Assembly (NCBI RefSeq): GCF_003598715.1
Contig: NZ_QZFU01000016.1
Coordinates: forward strand, 682,001 to 746,000
Source of the DNA: Nocardia panacis
GTDB lineage: Bacteria; Actinomycetota; Actinomycetes; Mycobacteriales; Mycobacteriaceae
Direction of reading: 5' to 3'
DNA: 64,000 nt
A program made the translations under genes and the position numbers. Below the pieces are notes generated by a model. It was given only the letters and a program-made list of their open reading frames with translations, made no database searches and was not told where the DNA came from. Of this stretch, positions 52,663 to 62,019 are shown one piece after another; position 1 is the stretch's first letter; each line of letters starts with the position of its first letter.

Positions 52663-54000
52663 GTGGCACATCCAGGTTTCACTCCGACGCAGTTGGCGGC
52701 GCGCGCCGCCTACCTGCTGCGCGGCAATGACCTGGGCACGATGACCAGTGCCGCGCCCAGACTGTATCCGCATATGTGGAGTTGGGATGCCGCGTTCGTC
52801 GCGGTCGGTTTGGCCCCGCTCAGCGTCGAGCGGGCGGTGACGGAGTTGGACACGCTGCTCTCGGCGCAGTGGAAGAACGGGATGATCCCGCACATCGTCT
52901 TCGCCAACGGTGTGGACGGTTACTTTCCCGGCCCGGCCCGGTGGGAGTGCCGCACCCTCGCGGCGAATGCCCCCGACGGTCCCGACACCTCCGGTATCAC
53001 TCAGCCGCCGGTTCATGCCATCGCGGTGCAGCGCATCCTCGATCATTCCCGCCGACACGGTCGCAGCACGCGCGCGGTGGCCGAGGAGTTCCTCAACCGC
53101 CGCTGGTCGGATCTGCTGCGCTGGCATCGCTGGTTGGCGCAGGCCCGCGACCCGAAGGAGACGGGCCGCATCACCCTGTATCACGGTTGGGAGTCCGGGA
53201 TGGACAACTCGCCGCGCTGGGATCGCGCCTACGCCAATGTGATTCCCGGCGAGCTGCCGCCTTATCGACGCGCCGATATCGCGGTGGTCACCGATCCCAC
53301 CCAGCGGCCGACCGACCGCGAATACGACCGCTACCTATGGTTGGTCGAGCAGATGCGCCGCGCCAACTATGACGATTTCCAACTGGCCTCGACGATGAGT
53401 TTCGCGGTCGAGGATGTTTTCGTGACCGCGATCTTCGCCCTGTCGTGCGAGGTGCTGGCTCAGATCGGCGAGGAGTATCGCCAGCCGAATGCCGAGGTGC
53501 GCGAACTGTATTCGTGGGCGGATCGGTTTCGTGCGGGGGTGCTCGCCACCACGCAGGCCCGCACCGGAGCGGCCCGCGATTTCGATGTGCGCCTGCAGCG
53601 CTGGATCACTACCGAGACGCTGGCTGTCTTCGCGCCGCTGCTGTGCGGTGGGCTGCCGCGCGAGACCGAGCGCACTCTGTTGCGACTTTTCGAGGGTCCG
53701 CGCTACTGCGGGCATCCGGATCTGCGTTACGCGCTGCCGCCTTCGGCCTCGCCGGTGTCGAAGGATTTCCGTCCGCGCGAGTACTGGCGCGGCCCGGTGT
53801 GGCCGGTGATGAGTTGGTTGTTCTCCTGGGTGTTCGCCCGGCGCGGTTGGGCCGAACGCGCCTACATGCTGCGCGCCGAGGGTCTGCGTCAGGCGGGTGA
53901 CGGCAGTTTCGCCGAGTACTACGAACCGTTCACCGGCGAGCCGCTCGGCAGTATGCAGCAGTCGTGGACGGCGGCGTGTGTCCTGGACTGGCTCGGTTGA
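52663..54000 (+). CDS. ggh: Glucosylglycerate hydrolase (GH63)
   Basis: Hydrolyses glucosylglycerate to glucose and glycerate, thought to mobilise this osmolyte when nitrogen returns after starvation. The 445-aa protein matches the Mycolicibacterium hassiacum enzyme from memory, along its whole length: FTPTQLAARAAYLLRGND at the start, LYPHMWSWDAAFVA, YHGWESGMDNSPRWD with a probable catalytic Asp, and FAEYYEPFTGEPLGSMQQS with a probable catalytic Glu. It is an (alpha/alpha)6-barrel of family GH63. GTG at 52663 aligns with the known start; an earlier ATG at 52582 would add 27 unconserved residues. No synthase gene is in the window. Confidence 0.9.
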   Translation: MAHPGFTPTQLAARAAYLLRGNDLGTMTSAAPRLYPHMWSWDAAFVAVGLAPLSVERAVTELDTLLSAQWKNGMIPHIVFANGVDGYFPGPARWECRTLAANAPDGPDTSGITQPPVHAIAVQRILDHSRRHGRSTRAVAEEFLNRRWSDLLRWHRWLAQARDPKETGRITLYHGWESGMDNSPRWDRAYANVIPGELPPYRRADIAVVTDPTQRPTDREYDRYLWLVEQMRRANYDDFQLASTMSFAVEDVFVTAIFALSCEVLAQIGEEYRQPNAEVRELYSWADRFRAGVLATTQARTGAARDFDVRLQRWITTETLAVFAPLLCGGLPRETERTLLRLFEGPRYCGHPDLRYALPPSASPVSKDFRPREYWRGPVWPVMSWLFSWVFARRGWAERAYMLRAEGLRQAGDGSFAEYYEPFTGEPLGSMQQSWTAACVLDWLG

Positions 54001-54070
54001 GCAACCGTTTCGCAAACGCCACGTGTGAAACTCTGGTCACAGCCGCAACAGCCGGCTATCGTCGAACCCC

Positions 54071-54796
54071 ATGGATACCCATGGTCGGAGCATTACCCTG
54101 CGACGTCGTGTTTCCGTACTGTCCCTGATCGCCCTCGCCGGCATCCTCCCCGCGACCACCGCGGCGGCCACCCCGACCGGACCGGATGTGTCGTCCTGGC
54201 AGCACATCGACGGCAGACTCATCGACTGGTTCTCGGTCAAACGCGCGGGCCACGATTTCGCGATGCTCAAGGCCACCGAGGGCCTCGGCTACGTCAACCC
54301 GTACTTCATCCCCGACAGCCTGCTCATGCGCACGGCAGGCGTCGCCCGCGGCACCTACCACTTCGCCAGGCCGAGCCTGCCGCCGGAACCGCAGGCCGCG
54401 CTCTACGCCGCGGTCGTTCTCGGCCAGAACGGCCCGCTCGATCTGCCGCCGGTGCTCGATCTGGAGGATTCGGGCGGCCTCGCACCGGCCGCGCTCATCG
54501 ACTGGACCCACCGCTACCTGAATACCGCACGGGCGCTGACCGGTCGCCTGCCGATCATCTACACCTATCCCAATTTCTGGAAGACGGCGATGGCCGACAG
54601 CGCCGAATTCACCCGCTACCCGCTGTGGATCGCCGACTACCGCGGCAATGAGACTCCGGAGGTGCCCGGCGGCTGGTCGACCTGGACCTTCTGGCAGACC
54701 ACCGACCGCGGCAGCATTCCCGGCATCCAGGGCGGGACGGATCTCAATGTCTACAGCGGGGCGCAGGGCGATTTCCTCCACTTCGCCAATATGTGA
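54071..54796 (+). CDS. Secreted GH25 lysozyme-like muramidase
   Basis: A 241-aa exported protein. A signal peptide spans residues 1-33 (LRRRVSVLSLIALAGILPAT, then cleavage near TAAAATP). The GH25 barrel follows: GPDVSSWQHIDG with the first catalytic-site Asp, ATEGLGYVNPYF, GTYHFARP, and LPPVLDLEDSGG with the DxE pair that holds the catalytic Glu. The C-terminal WTFWQTTDRGSIPG and GGTDLNVYSG are typical. It should cleave the glycan backbone of peptidoglycan, in self-remodelling or against other bacteria. A hairpin follows. Confidence 0.92.
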   Translation: MDTHGRSITLRRRVSVLSLIALAGILPATTAAATPTGPDVSSWQHIDGRLIDWFSVKRAGHDFAMLKATEGLGYVNPYFIPDSLLMRTAGVARGTYHFARPSLPPEPQAALYAAVVLGQNGPLDLPPVLDLEDSGGLAPAALIDWTHRYLNTARALTGRLPIIYTYPNFWKTAMADSAEFTRYPLWIADYRGNETPEVPGGWSTWTFWQTTDRGSIPGIQGGTDLNVYSGAQGDFLHFANM

Positions 54797-54797
54797 A

Positions 54798-54834
54798 CGA
54801 ATCCGCCACGCCCGCAAGGGATGTGGCGGATTCG
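54798..54834. terminator. Bidirectional hairpin after the GH25 gene
   Basis: A perfect 12-bp stem, CGAATCCGCCAC (54798-54809) with GTGGCGGATTCG (54823-54834), and a 13-nt loop, in the 43-bp gap between convergent stops at 54796 and 54840. Confidence 0.75.
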
Positions 54835-54839
54835 CTTGC

Positions 54840-55640
54840 TCACGCATTGACGGCGAGAACGAGGACGACCTCCTGCTCGTCACCGGGCAGGTAGCGCACC
54901 TGAACGATCCGACCGACCTGCACCTGACCAATCGCGGTGGGCGACAAGAACTTATTCACCCGCGTCGCGAATATTGTTCCGTCCGGCCGGGTTACAGCGA
55001 GCTCGAGTTCGACCTTGGTGTGGCCGTCGCGAATCTCGCCGGGCACCGCCAGTTCGCGCACCACCGCCTGCGCCGCGACCCCGCGCGCGGCGATATCCAG
55101 TTTCGCCGGGGTAGTGAACCCTTTGCCGATCATGGCCGCGTTCATCGCCTGCTGCGCCGCCGCGCGGTCGCCGGACAGGTCGATCTCGACCCGGTCGCGG
55201 TGGTCGGGGCGATAGCGCACCGGCAGCACCACACCGGGTTGCAGCAGCGATATTTCCGTCAGCGGCACAATCATTTTCGCGTGGGCATCGAAGGTCTCGC
55301 CGTCCGCGCCCTCCACACTCAACTCGATCCGCACCTGCGGTTGATCATTGACCGTCAGCCCGGTCTGCCGAAATGACCGGATGGTGCCCAGCCCGACCGG
55401 AGCCTGCCGGAACTCCCCGCTATTGCGGCCCGTCAGCGCCTGCAGGAGACCTTCACCGGTGAAAGCGAAAACCATGGGCAGCACGGTGACCGCGACGATC
55501 GGCAATGCCAACTGCGGACCGACCCAACCGCCACCGATATCGAACGGATCATCGCCGGTGTAGGTCAGCCCGTGCCAGATGTAGTAGCCGATCGCCACCA
55601 CGGCCAGGGCGACGGCCACCCAGCGGATTCTCGAGCGCAT
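54840..55640 (-). CDS. Membrane protein of unknown function, 266 aa
   Basis: Not recognised as a named family. Two N-terminal helices (about residues 7-24 and 45-66) anchor a cytoplasmic or extracytoplasmic beta-rich region made of two similar halves. Each half has a strand series ending in a short P-x-x-Y-like turn (VVLPVRYRPDHRD near 145; IVQVRYLPGDEQ near 250), which resembles the DUF3592/DUF3239-like domains of actinobacterial envelope proteins. It lies 3 bp downstream of the LpqH-like lipoprotein gene on the same strand and is probably co-transcribed with it. Confidence 0.65.
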   Translation of the reverse strand: MRSRIRWVAVALAVVAIGYYIWHGLTYTGDDPFDIGGGWVGPQLALPIVAVTVLPMVFAFTGEGLLQALTGRNSGEFRQAPVGLGTIRSFRQTGLTVNDQPQVRIELSVEGADGETFDAHAKMIVPLTEISLLQPGVVLPVRYRPDHRDRVEIDLSGDRAAAQQAMNAAMIGKGFTTPAKLDIAARGVAAQAVVRELAVPGEIRDGHTKVELELAVTRPDGTIFATRVNKFLSPTAIGQVQVGRIVQVRYLPGDEQEVVLVLAVNA

Positions 55641-55643
55641 GAC

Positions 55644-56207
55644 TCATCCGCCGACAATGGTGGAGCAGGCGAAGGTGATATCGAATTTCTCGGTCTTGAC
55701 CCCTGCCATCGGATTGGCCGCATCGATGCCGCCGATGCCTTCGCCGGTGATGTGGTAGGTGTTGCCGTCCTTGCTGAGCTTGGCCGAACCGCCAGGGGCG
55801 CCATTGCCGTAGCCGAGGGCCAAGGGCTGACCGTTGGCGCCGCCCTTGCTGCCCGCGATGGCGACGGCCTGCACGGTATCCGAGCCGGTGATGGTCGCGC
55901 CCACCGAGAGGTTGCCGTAGGTGGCATTGCCGGTATCGGTCAGGGCCAGGGCCAGGTTGCCGCCCTGTTTGGCGCAGTTCGTCTGGAAATTGCCCTCGAG
56001 GGCCTTGCCGTCGATCGATGCGGCGGACTTTCCGCCCGCCGAAGGTGCGGGCGCGGCCGAGGAACCCGCCGCCGAGGAGGTGGCTGCCTGCGCGCTGCTG
56101 CTGCTCGAACTGGACTTGTTCGAGTTGTCACTGCACCCGGTGAGGAGAAGCGCGACGGCGGCGGAGGCGGTGACTGCGGTGACGGCCAAGCGGATCGACG
56201 TATTCAT
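55644..56207 (-). CDS. LpqH (19-kDa antigen) family lipoprotein
   Basis: A 187-aa lipoprotein. The signal peptide ends in LLLTGCSDN, with Cys at about residue 25. A Ser/Ala-rich linker (about 28-65) follows, as in mycobacterial LpqH, and is the usual glycosylated part. The C-terminal domain has ALEGNFQTNCAKQGG and the final FDITFACSTIVGG, the two Cys of the family disulphide. ATG at 56207 follows GAGGTTCC. In mycobacteria LpqH is a surface antigen and TLR2 agonist; its cell role is unclear. Confidence 0.88.
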   Translation of the reverse strand: MNTSIRLAVTAVTASAAVALLLTGCSDNSNKSSSSSSSAQAATSSAAGSSAAPAPSAGGKSAASIDGKALEGNFQTNCAKQGGNLALALTDTGNATYGNLSVGATITGSDTVQAVAIAGSKGGANGQPLALGYGNGAPGGSAKLSKDGNTYHITGEGIGGIDAANPMAGVKTEKFDITFACSTIVGG

Positions 56208-56320
56208 GAGGAACCTCGCTTCGTGCCGGCCCGTGGATCGAGCCGTTGGGCTCACGGTAGGAACCCACCCGCCCCTACCGATCACGGGTTTCGCCGCTGC
56301 GACTCCGTTAACCTGGACGA

Positions 56321-57853
56321 ATGCGAAGATCGCGCGCCATGGTGCTCGACGAGGTATGGCGCGGACTCACCGGAGTGGAGGCGCTCAGCGGACCACATGG
56401 CGGCCCCCTGCGACGCACCGTCAAACTCATCGTCGACCCGCTAGTGCTGCGTCCCGTCCAGTTTCCGGCCTGCGCCGGTCCGACCCTCACCGCCGACGGC
56501 GCACTGCTGCTCACCGCCCGCCTCAATGCCGCCGCCGACGCTCTGGCCGCCACCGCCGCCTGGTTCACCCTGCTCAAACAGGTGCGTCGGGCGCTGCGCA
56601 TCACCTCGGGCAACCCGCAGGACCGCTATTTCCAGCGCTGTTTCGAACTCGCCACCCAGTCCGGAATGCCGGACCCGGTCCGCGACCGGCCCGTCGCCGA
56701 GGCCGCGCTGCGCGATATCCACGACAATTCCGCCGGACGCACCACGCAGGCGCTTAGGGAGTATCTGGGGGACCCGGTGCGGGCGCGAGAACTGACCGAA
56801 TTGTTGGAGGTGGCGTGGGGGCGGCGGCCCGGCTCCGAAATTCCTTCCCGGAAGAATGAATCCGGGTTCGCCGAACTGCTAGACACCTGTCCGGATGGCC
56901 GGGCGGAATCGACGTTGGATGGGCTACTGGCCGCCCACGCCGGGACGCATTTCGGAATTAGACTGTGGCACAGCGATTTTCTCGAATCGGAAGCACTCGG
57001 CGCCCGCGATCTCGGACTCACCGCGCATCCGCTGCCTCGTCGCCCCGATGTGGGTGCCACCGCTTCGACGGCCGACCTCGGCATCGCCTTCGACCGCACC
57101 ATATTCGAACGCATATTCACTGTGCTACAGGGATCGAGCGAACGCGCCGATCTACCCTCCGTCCCGGACCTCGTCACCACCGAGGTCGCGCGGAGCTGCG
57201 CGCCGTGGGCATTGCTCGATGAGACGCTTCGGGTCGCGGCGACGGCGGGAGTCTTTCTGGCGGTGGGACTTTCGCCTTTCGGCAGTACCGATCGGGCGAG
57301 CGCCGGTCCTGGTATCGGCGAAACTGCCGCGCATCGCGTGATCAACAGCCGGTGGCGGCGGGAAGGGTATGTCCTGCAGGCGCGTCGACTCGCCATTGAT
57401 ACCTCCCTGGCCACTACGGTGATTCGAGAGCCCGCCCCAGGCGGAGTAGCCGGTGCTGCGCCCGCCAAGATGACCAAAGTGCTTGTGCAAGCGAGTCTTT
57501 CGGCTGGCGTTGCGACAACCACAGAGACACTCGCGGGTGCCGATTCGACTTCCGCCGGCGAGCCGGATATCGAAACATTCAGTGGCGCCCTAGCTGCCGG
57601 TTCCGAAACATCCACTCCTTCAGTACCATTCGGCCCGCTGACGGCTATCGCAGCGGAATTGCGCGCGCCTTGGCGGCTCTACCTGCGCAGGCTGTGGGTG
57701 CGCCTGCACGGCCGCGATGTCCGAGAGAACTCGGTATCGGATGTAGGCGAACTGTGGAACCTCTTGGATGGCGTGGCCCGCTCGGTCATCCTCGATCACC
57801 GCATGCGAGTCAAACGAGCCCTCAGCGTCACCGCCCCGGAGATTCGACAATGA
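56321..57853 (+). CDS. Unknown protein, first gene of the CHAT-protease operon, 510 aa
   Basis: No family recognised. The N-terminal 130 residues are helical (ALLLTARLNAAADALAATAA, ITSGNPQDRYFQRCFELATQ). The middle contains charged helices with RxxW/W-rich patches (LLEVAWGRRPGSE; FGIRLWHSDFLE). About residues 385-445 form a low-complexity Thr/Ser/Ala linker, and the last 60 residues are a basic helical end (LRAPWRLYLRRLWVRLHGRD). No membrane segment or enzyme motif is clear. It overlaps the next gene by 4 bp, so it is coupled to the operon that ends in a CHAT protease. It might be a substrate, sensor or adaptor of that protease. Confidence 0.7.
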   Translation: MRRSRAMVLDEVWRGLTGVEALSGPHGGPLRRTVKLIVDPLVLRPVQFPACAGPTLTADGALLLTARLNAAADALAATAAWFTLLKQVRRALRITSGNPQDRYFQRCFELATQSGMPDPVRDRPVAEAALRDIHDNSAGRTTQALREYLGDPVRARELTELLEVAWGRRPGSEIPSRKNESGFAELLDTCPDGRAESTLDGLLAAHAGTHFGIRLWHSDFLESEALGARDLGLTAHPLPRRPDVGATASTADLGIAFDRTIFERIFTVLQGSSERADLPSVPDLVTTEVARSCAPWALLDETLRVAATAGVFLAVGLSPFGSTDRASAGPGIGETAAHRVINSRWRREGYVLQARRLAIDTSLATTVIREPAPGGVAGAAPAKMTKVLVQASLSAGVATTTETLAGADSTSAGEPDIETFSGALAAGSETSTPSVPFGPLTAIAAELRAPWRLYLRRLWVRLHGRDVRENSVSDVGELWNLLDGVARSVILDHRMRVKRALSVTAPEIRQ

Positions 57854-59025
57854 CAACGGCGCACCTCCGACGCGACCCCGCAGGTCTGCTGATCATCACC
57901 CCACCCGACGCGCCATTGGTCACCGACGCGGAGCCACCCCTGGACACCTTGGTCCTCGAGGTATTCGGCGGACATTTGACCTGGAGTCTCCTGAGCGGAC
58001 AACAGATTCCGGCCGCCGTCCTGGACGATACCGACCTCGCCCAGGACTGGCTGTGGGCGATCTACGGCGAGGCCGTCGCGCTCACGATCGCGGACCTCGA
58101 AGCGGGCGGGTCGGCATCGACTGCCGAATCCGGCAGGGCCGGAATCGAAGTGGTGGTCGACGCAGGCCGGCCGGCCCTGGCTACAGCGGCACGACGGTTG
58201 GCCTACGCGCACTGGGCGGCACGCTGGTGGCCCGCCTCGACTCTCGACGCGATCACACCGCTCGACGGCGGGTTGTTGGCGCAGGAGATCGCCGAACTGA
58301 CAACCGAATGCGAGGCACTGGTCGACGGTGCGGACGCGATGGTCGAGGAGGTCGAGCCGGTGCGCGCCGCTCGGGCGAACGACTACGCACTCGCCGCCGG
58401 CGAGCTGAACACAGCGGAATTCACCCTTGCCACCGGCACATCTGGATGGGACTGGCGACGCTGCCCACCCGGCCTGATCGATGCGGCAGAACAGGCCGTC
58501 ACCTGGGAGTTCATCCGGGAGCGCGGGCTCAGTACGGTACGCGTCACCGCCGTGGCGGCGCCGGGGATGACGGCAACCCCCATGCCCGCGACCGGCCTGG
58601 AACCAGAGCCGAAATATCGAACAGCGCAGGCGTCGGGGAAAGCCACTACCGAAACAGCGGGTGTCGCATCGTCATCGGAGAACGCATCGACGCGGGAGAT
58701 TCCGGCGGCGGCACCGACGGGTGCGGTTCCCGCACACCTGCGACCTCGGGCGCTCGTTCGAACGGCGACAGGGCTGGCCGAGGCGGGACTGATGTTGGAA
58801 GGCGATGCGTGGACCGGGGCGGCCATCGCGCCACCGGGCGCGGAATCCGGTCTCACCGTGGATGTTTACGTGCCCGGACTCGCCGCATTCGGCGCGGGCG
58901 AGGCAGGAGAGCGGCAGCAGGTGCGGGAGTTCGCGTTGGATCGACTGCGTGGGGCGCGGGAGAATCGTCCAGACGGGCACCTGCGTACCGAGATCGCCGC
59001 AGCAGCAGCGGATTCGGATTTCTGA
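57850..59025 (+). CDS. Unknown protein, second gene of the CHAT-protease operon, 391 aa
   Basis: No family recognised. ATG at 57850 overlaps the preceding stop. The N-terminal 170 residues form an alpha/beta region (GLLIITPPDAPLVTD, LVLEVFGGHLTWSLLSG) followed by a helical domain with conserved-looking Trp (AYAHWAARWWPASTLD). About residues 250-300 are a Ser/Ala/Thr linker, and the C-terminal 90 residues (LRPRALVRTATGLAEAGLML, LTVDVYVPGLAAFG) form a second small beta domain. The end, LDRLRGARENRPDGHLRTEI, is basic. Two bases separate it from the TPR gene. Likely an accessory protein of the CHAT system. Confidence 0.7.
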   Translation: MTTAHLRRDPAGLLIITPPDAPLVTDAEPPLDTLVLEVFGGHLTWSLLSGQQIPAAVLDDTDLAQDWLWAIYGEAVALTIADLEAGGSASTAESGRAGIEVVVDAGRPALATAARRLAYAHWAARWWPASTLDAITPLDGGLLAQEIAELTTECEALVDGADAMVEEVEPVRAARANDYALAAGELNTAEFTLATGTSGWDWRRCPPGLIDAAEQAVTWEFIRERGLSTVRVTAVAAPGMTATPMPATGLEPEPKYRTAQASGKATTETAGVASSSENASTREIPAAAPTGAVPAHLRPRALVRTATGLAEAGLMLEGDAWTGAAIAPPGAESGLTVDVYVPGLAAFGAGEAGERQQVREFALDRLRGARENRPDGHLRTEIAAAAADSDF

Positions 59026-59027
59026 AG

Positions 59028-60761
59028 GTGAACCGATCCGAAGGGGACGCGCTGCTGACGGCGGGTGCGCAGGCGTATGGGCGGGGCGAGATCGCCGAGG
59101 CGCTGCGCATTTTCGAGTTCGTGGCCGCGACCACCGAAGGGAATGCTCGGATCGCGGCGGTGGTGAATGCGGCAAGTGTCTACGACGAGCTCGGGCGGCA
59201 TACCGAGGCCATCGACCGGTATCGCGCGGCGCTCGCCGAAATGCCGGACAGCGCTACGGAATTGCGCGCGGGCGCGTTGATCAATATGTCGCAGGCGCAG
59301 CAGCATCTGGGCGATCTCGATGGGGCCTATACCGCGCTGACGCTGGCGCGCGCCCTGCTGGCCGACGCCGAGGAACTGGGCACGCTGCGCACCGCCTGCC
59401 TGCTCTCGCTCACCGCGGTGGCCATGCATCGGCAGCAGTGGGAGCCCGCGCTCCAGATGTCGACCGAATCTCTCGATGCCGCACTGTGTTTCGCACCGCA
59501 CCTGGCGGGACACGCGCTGATGAATATGGCGGGCATCCACTTCGAGACCGGCCGCCACGACCTGGCCGATGATTTCGCGGCTCAAGCCTTGGCCGCTTTC
59601 GAGGCGGCCGAGGACCGCAATGCGGTCGCCGAAACCCAACAGAATCTCGCCATCATGCGCATTCGCGCCGACCGCTCCGACGCCGAGGACTACCTGCTCC
59701 CCAGCCAGGAGTACTTCGAGCACGCCGGTTTCGGGCACCGCGCGGGCATCGGCCTCAAACTCCTGGGCTTCCTGGCGGAGGGCCACGCCGATCCGCACCG
59801 CGCCCGCGCCCTCTACCACCGAGCCCTCACCTACTTCCTGGAGACGGGTGCGAAACTCGACGCCGCCGACATCCGCATCCGCCTCGCCACCCTCCTCTTC
59901 ACCGCCGAACCCGCCTACCCACCGGACGACGCGGTATTGCCGAGCGGAGACGCATCCGCGCTTACCGAGCGCATCGGCAGCGAAAGCAAAGCCCCCGGCA
60001 GCGCAACAAGCCATGACGTGGCATCCGCACCGCCGCCAAGTGGAAAGGAGTCCCCGTCCATAGACGCCCGGACCGCACGCGAAGGCGACTCGCCCACGAG
60101 CTCGCAGGTCGACGGCGAAGGCAATACCGCGGCCGAGGACCTGCCCGGCACGGTCGCCTCTCAGTTGAATGAGGCAAGCGCGTTGCTCGCGGCAGCGCGG
60201 CATACTTTCGCGGAGCTCGGGCTCGGATTGCACTGTGCGCAGTTGGATTTCTGGCATGCGGCACTGCTGGATTCGTTGGGGGTGTGGGATCGGGTGGTGT
60301 CGGTGGCGGCGGTGGATTTGGCGGTGCCCGCGGCGCTGGCGATCGATGCGGTGCGGTACACCATGCCCAGTGGGCGGCAACGGGATCGGTGGCATCGGGA
60401 GATCGCGGATCCGGCGCTGCGGTTGGCGTTTCGGTTGGCGCACCGGTGCGGTGACGTGGAGTTGCTGACCGACCTCATCGCGACCCGCTGTGCGGGGACG
60501 ACATTGCATGTCGATCGGACCGAACACGCGGCGAGCCTGCGCATTCCGCTGGATATGGTCGAGCCGCCCCCGCCGCGGTCCAGCGCACCGCCGCTCGGAT
60601 CGGCACTGGCGGCGGTCGCGGCAGGGGCGGGTTTCCCGGTGCCGCCACCGCCGAGGCTGGCCATCGCGCCCGACGGGCATATCGCCCTCGCCGCCTACAT
60701 CACCGCGGCGGAACAGCGCTACGGCCGCGCCATTCGCAGTGATCGGACGATTTCGGCATGA
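59028..60761 (+). CDS. TPR-repeat protein paired with a CHAT protease, 577 aa
   Basis: A cytoplasmic repeat protein. Residues 5-285 hold about seven TPR-type helix pairs (for example AYGRGEIAEALRIFEFVAAT, VYDELGRHTEAIDRYRAALA, IHFETGRHDLADDFAAQALA). A disordered Ser/Pro-rich insert (about 300-370) follows, then more helices and a Pro-rich stretch (VEPPPPRSSAPP) before the end. GTG at 59028 comes two bases after the preceding stop; the ribosome binding site is weak, so translation may rely on coupling. Its stop overlaps the CHAT gene start (ATGA). TPR proteins are the usual partners that hold CHAT proteases inactive until a signal arrives. Confidence 0.8.
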   Translation: MNRSEGDALLTAGAQAYGRGEIAEALRIFEFVAATTEGNARIAAVVNAASVYDELGRHTEAIDRYRAALAEMPDSATELRAGALINMSQAQQHLGDLDGAYTALTLARALLADAEELGTLRTACLLSLTAVAMHRQQWEPALQMSTESLDAALCFAPHLAGHALMNMAGIHFETGRHDLADDFAAQALAAFEAAEDRNAVAETQQNLAIMRIRADRSDAEDYLLPSQEYFEHAGFGHRAGIGLKLLGFLAEGHADPHRARALYHRALTYFLETGAKLDAADIRIRLATLLFTAEPAYPPDDAVLPSGDASALTERIGSESKAPGSATSHDVASAPPPSGKESPSIDARTAREGDSPTSSQVDGEGNTAAEDLPGTVASQLNEASALLAAARHTFAELGLGLHCAQLDFWHAALLDSLGVWDRVVSVAAVDLAVPAALAIDAVRYTMPSGRQRDRWHREIADPALRLAFRLAHRCGDVELLTDLIATRCAGTTLHVDRTEHAASLRIPLDMVEPPPPRSSAPPLGSALAAVAAGAGFPVPPPPRLAIAPDGHIALAAYITAAEQRYGRAIRSDRTISA

Positions 60762-62011
60762 ATGCCCCAACGGTGCTGGTGCGCATGGCCGACGCGGGCG
60801 ATCTGTATGTCTCGTGGCGGTGGGTCGACAGCGAGGTGCGCGGAATCGGGCGGACTCCACAGGACTCGGTCGCCGAAGCCCTACGCGACCTCGATGCGGC
60901 GCTGCCCGACCCCGGCGCGCCGGGCAGTCTCGAAAAGGCGCTCACCTGCGGCGCGTTCGCCGACCGATCAACTGAATATCAACTGGCCAAGTCTCTTTCG
61001 CGTACCTTCCTCCACGCAGAACTGGCCGAGCAGATCTCCGCCCACTACCGCTGCGGACGGCGTCCGCACCTCAGGATCCAGCCCGCCCCGCGCGTCGCAA
61101 GGGTCCCGTGGGAACTCCTCGCCCTGCATCCGGAGACCCGGCTCATCGACATGGCCGATATCAGCCTGCTCGCCCCCGCGGCCATTGCCGCCGATCCCTC
61201 GAGACGAGCGGACACCTGGGCGCAAACCCGCGACCTGCCGGTGGTCGCGGTACTCGATCCCCGCATCCCCGGCTTCCGCGCCGATTCCGCACTCGGCTCG
61301 GTACTCGGCCGGATGACAACGAACGCACCACTGCCCCGGCAGATTTCACGCTACGCGGCAGAGGGTCGCCTGATTCCGGAGATCACCGACCCGGTGGAGG
61401 CGTTCCGCCGCACCGATCTCGACCGCGACTGGCTGAGCACGGCCCTGTGTAAAGGCGCGGCCCGCCTGCTCTACGTCGGTCATGTGACCGCCGCGCCACC
61501 CGAATCCGGTCGCAGCGAATACTCCGAACTGCACCTGTCCTGCACTGCGGACACCCTAGGATTCGCCGCCCCGACCAGAACCCACCGCCCGTTCTCGGCC
61601 AAGGACCTATTGCTGGGCACCTACACACTCGCAGCCGAACCCTCTGCGGGACCGGATATTTGGCCGATCCCCGGCCGGGTGGCACTGATCGCCTGCGAGA
61701 GCGGCGGCGATCTGCGCTGCACCGAGACACTCGGCCTGGTCGGCGCGCTCCTGGACGCGGGCGCTCGACTGATCACCGCCACTCGATGGCCGCTGCCGAC
61801 CGATCACGCCTTCCATCGCGTCGCGGGCCTCGCCGAGGATACGGTTCCGCTGCAAAATGCCGTCTGCGCCGTGGATTCCGCACACGAACAGGATGATCCG
61901 CTTGTCGCACTGGCGGATTGGCAGCGCGAACAGCTCAACGCGTGGCGCGAGAAGGGTGCGATTGCGCATTCCCCACTGCTGTGGTCGGCCTTCGCGAGCA
62001 TCGCCGTGTAG
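60758..62011 (+). CDS. CHAT-domain (caspase-like) cysteine protease
   Basis: A 417-aa protein, last in the four-gene operon. The C-terminal half is a CHAT domain. The catalytic His242 lies in LLYVGHVTAAP followed by SELHLS, and the catalytic Cys313 in ALIACESGGD, the typical ACxSG nucleophile, followed by LVGALLDAGARLITATRWPL. Both residues are present, so it should be active. The N-terminal 200 residues include PAPRVARVPWELLALHPETR, a segment common before CHAT domains. Relatives include separase-like and Csx29-type proteases that act in cell death or defence. Target and trigger are unknown here. Confidence 0.88.
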   Translation: MNAPTVLVRMADAGDLYVSWRWVDSEVRGIGRTPQDSVAEALRDLDAALPDPGAPGSLEKALTCGAFADRSTEYQLAKSLSRTFLHAELAEQISAHYRCGRRPHLRIQPAPRVARVPWELLALHPETRLIDMADISLLAPAAIAADPSRRADTWAQTRDLPVVAVLDPRIPGFRADSALGSVLGRMTTNAPLPRQISRYAAEGRLIPEITDPVEAFRRTDLDRDWLSTALCKGAARLLYVGHVTAAPPESGRSEYSELHLSCTADTLGFAAPTRTHRPFSAKDLLLGTYTLAAEPSAGPDIWPIPGRVALIACESGGDLRCTETLGLVGALLDAGARLITATRWPLPTDHAFHRVAGLAEDTVPLQNAVCAVDSAHEQDDPLVALADWQREQLNAWREKGAIAHSPLLWSAFASIAV

Positions 62012-62019
62012 CGGCGGTC

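Noticed and set aside
57768..59027. Long upstream extension of the TPR frame
   Set aside because: It overlaps the 391-aa gene in another frame and is Arg-rich without TPR pattern; the GTG at 59028 fits the operon spacing.
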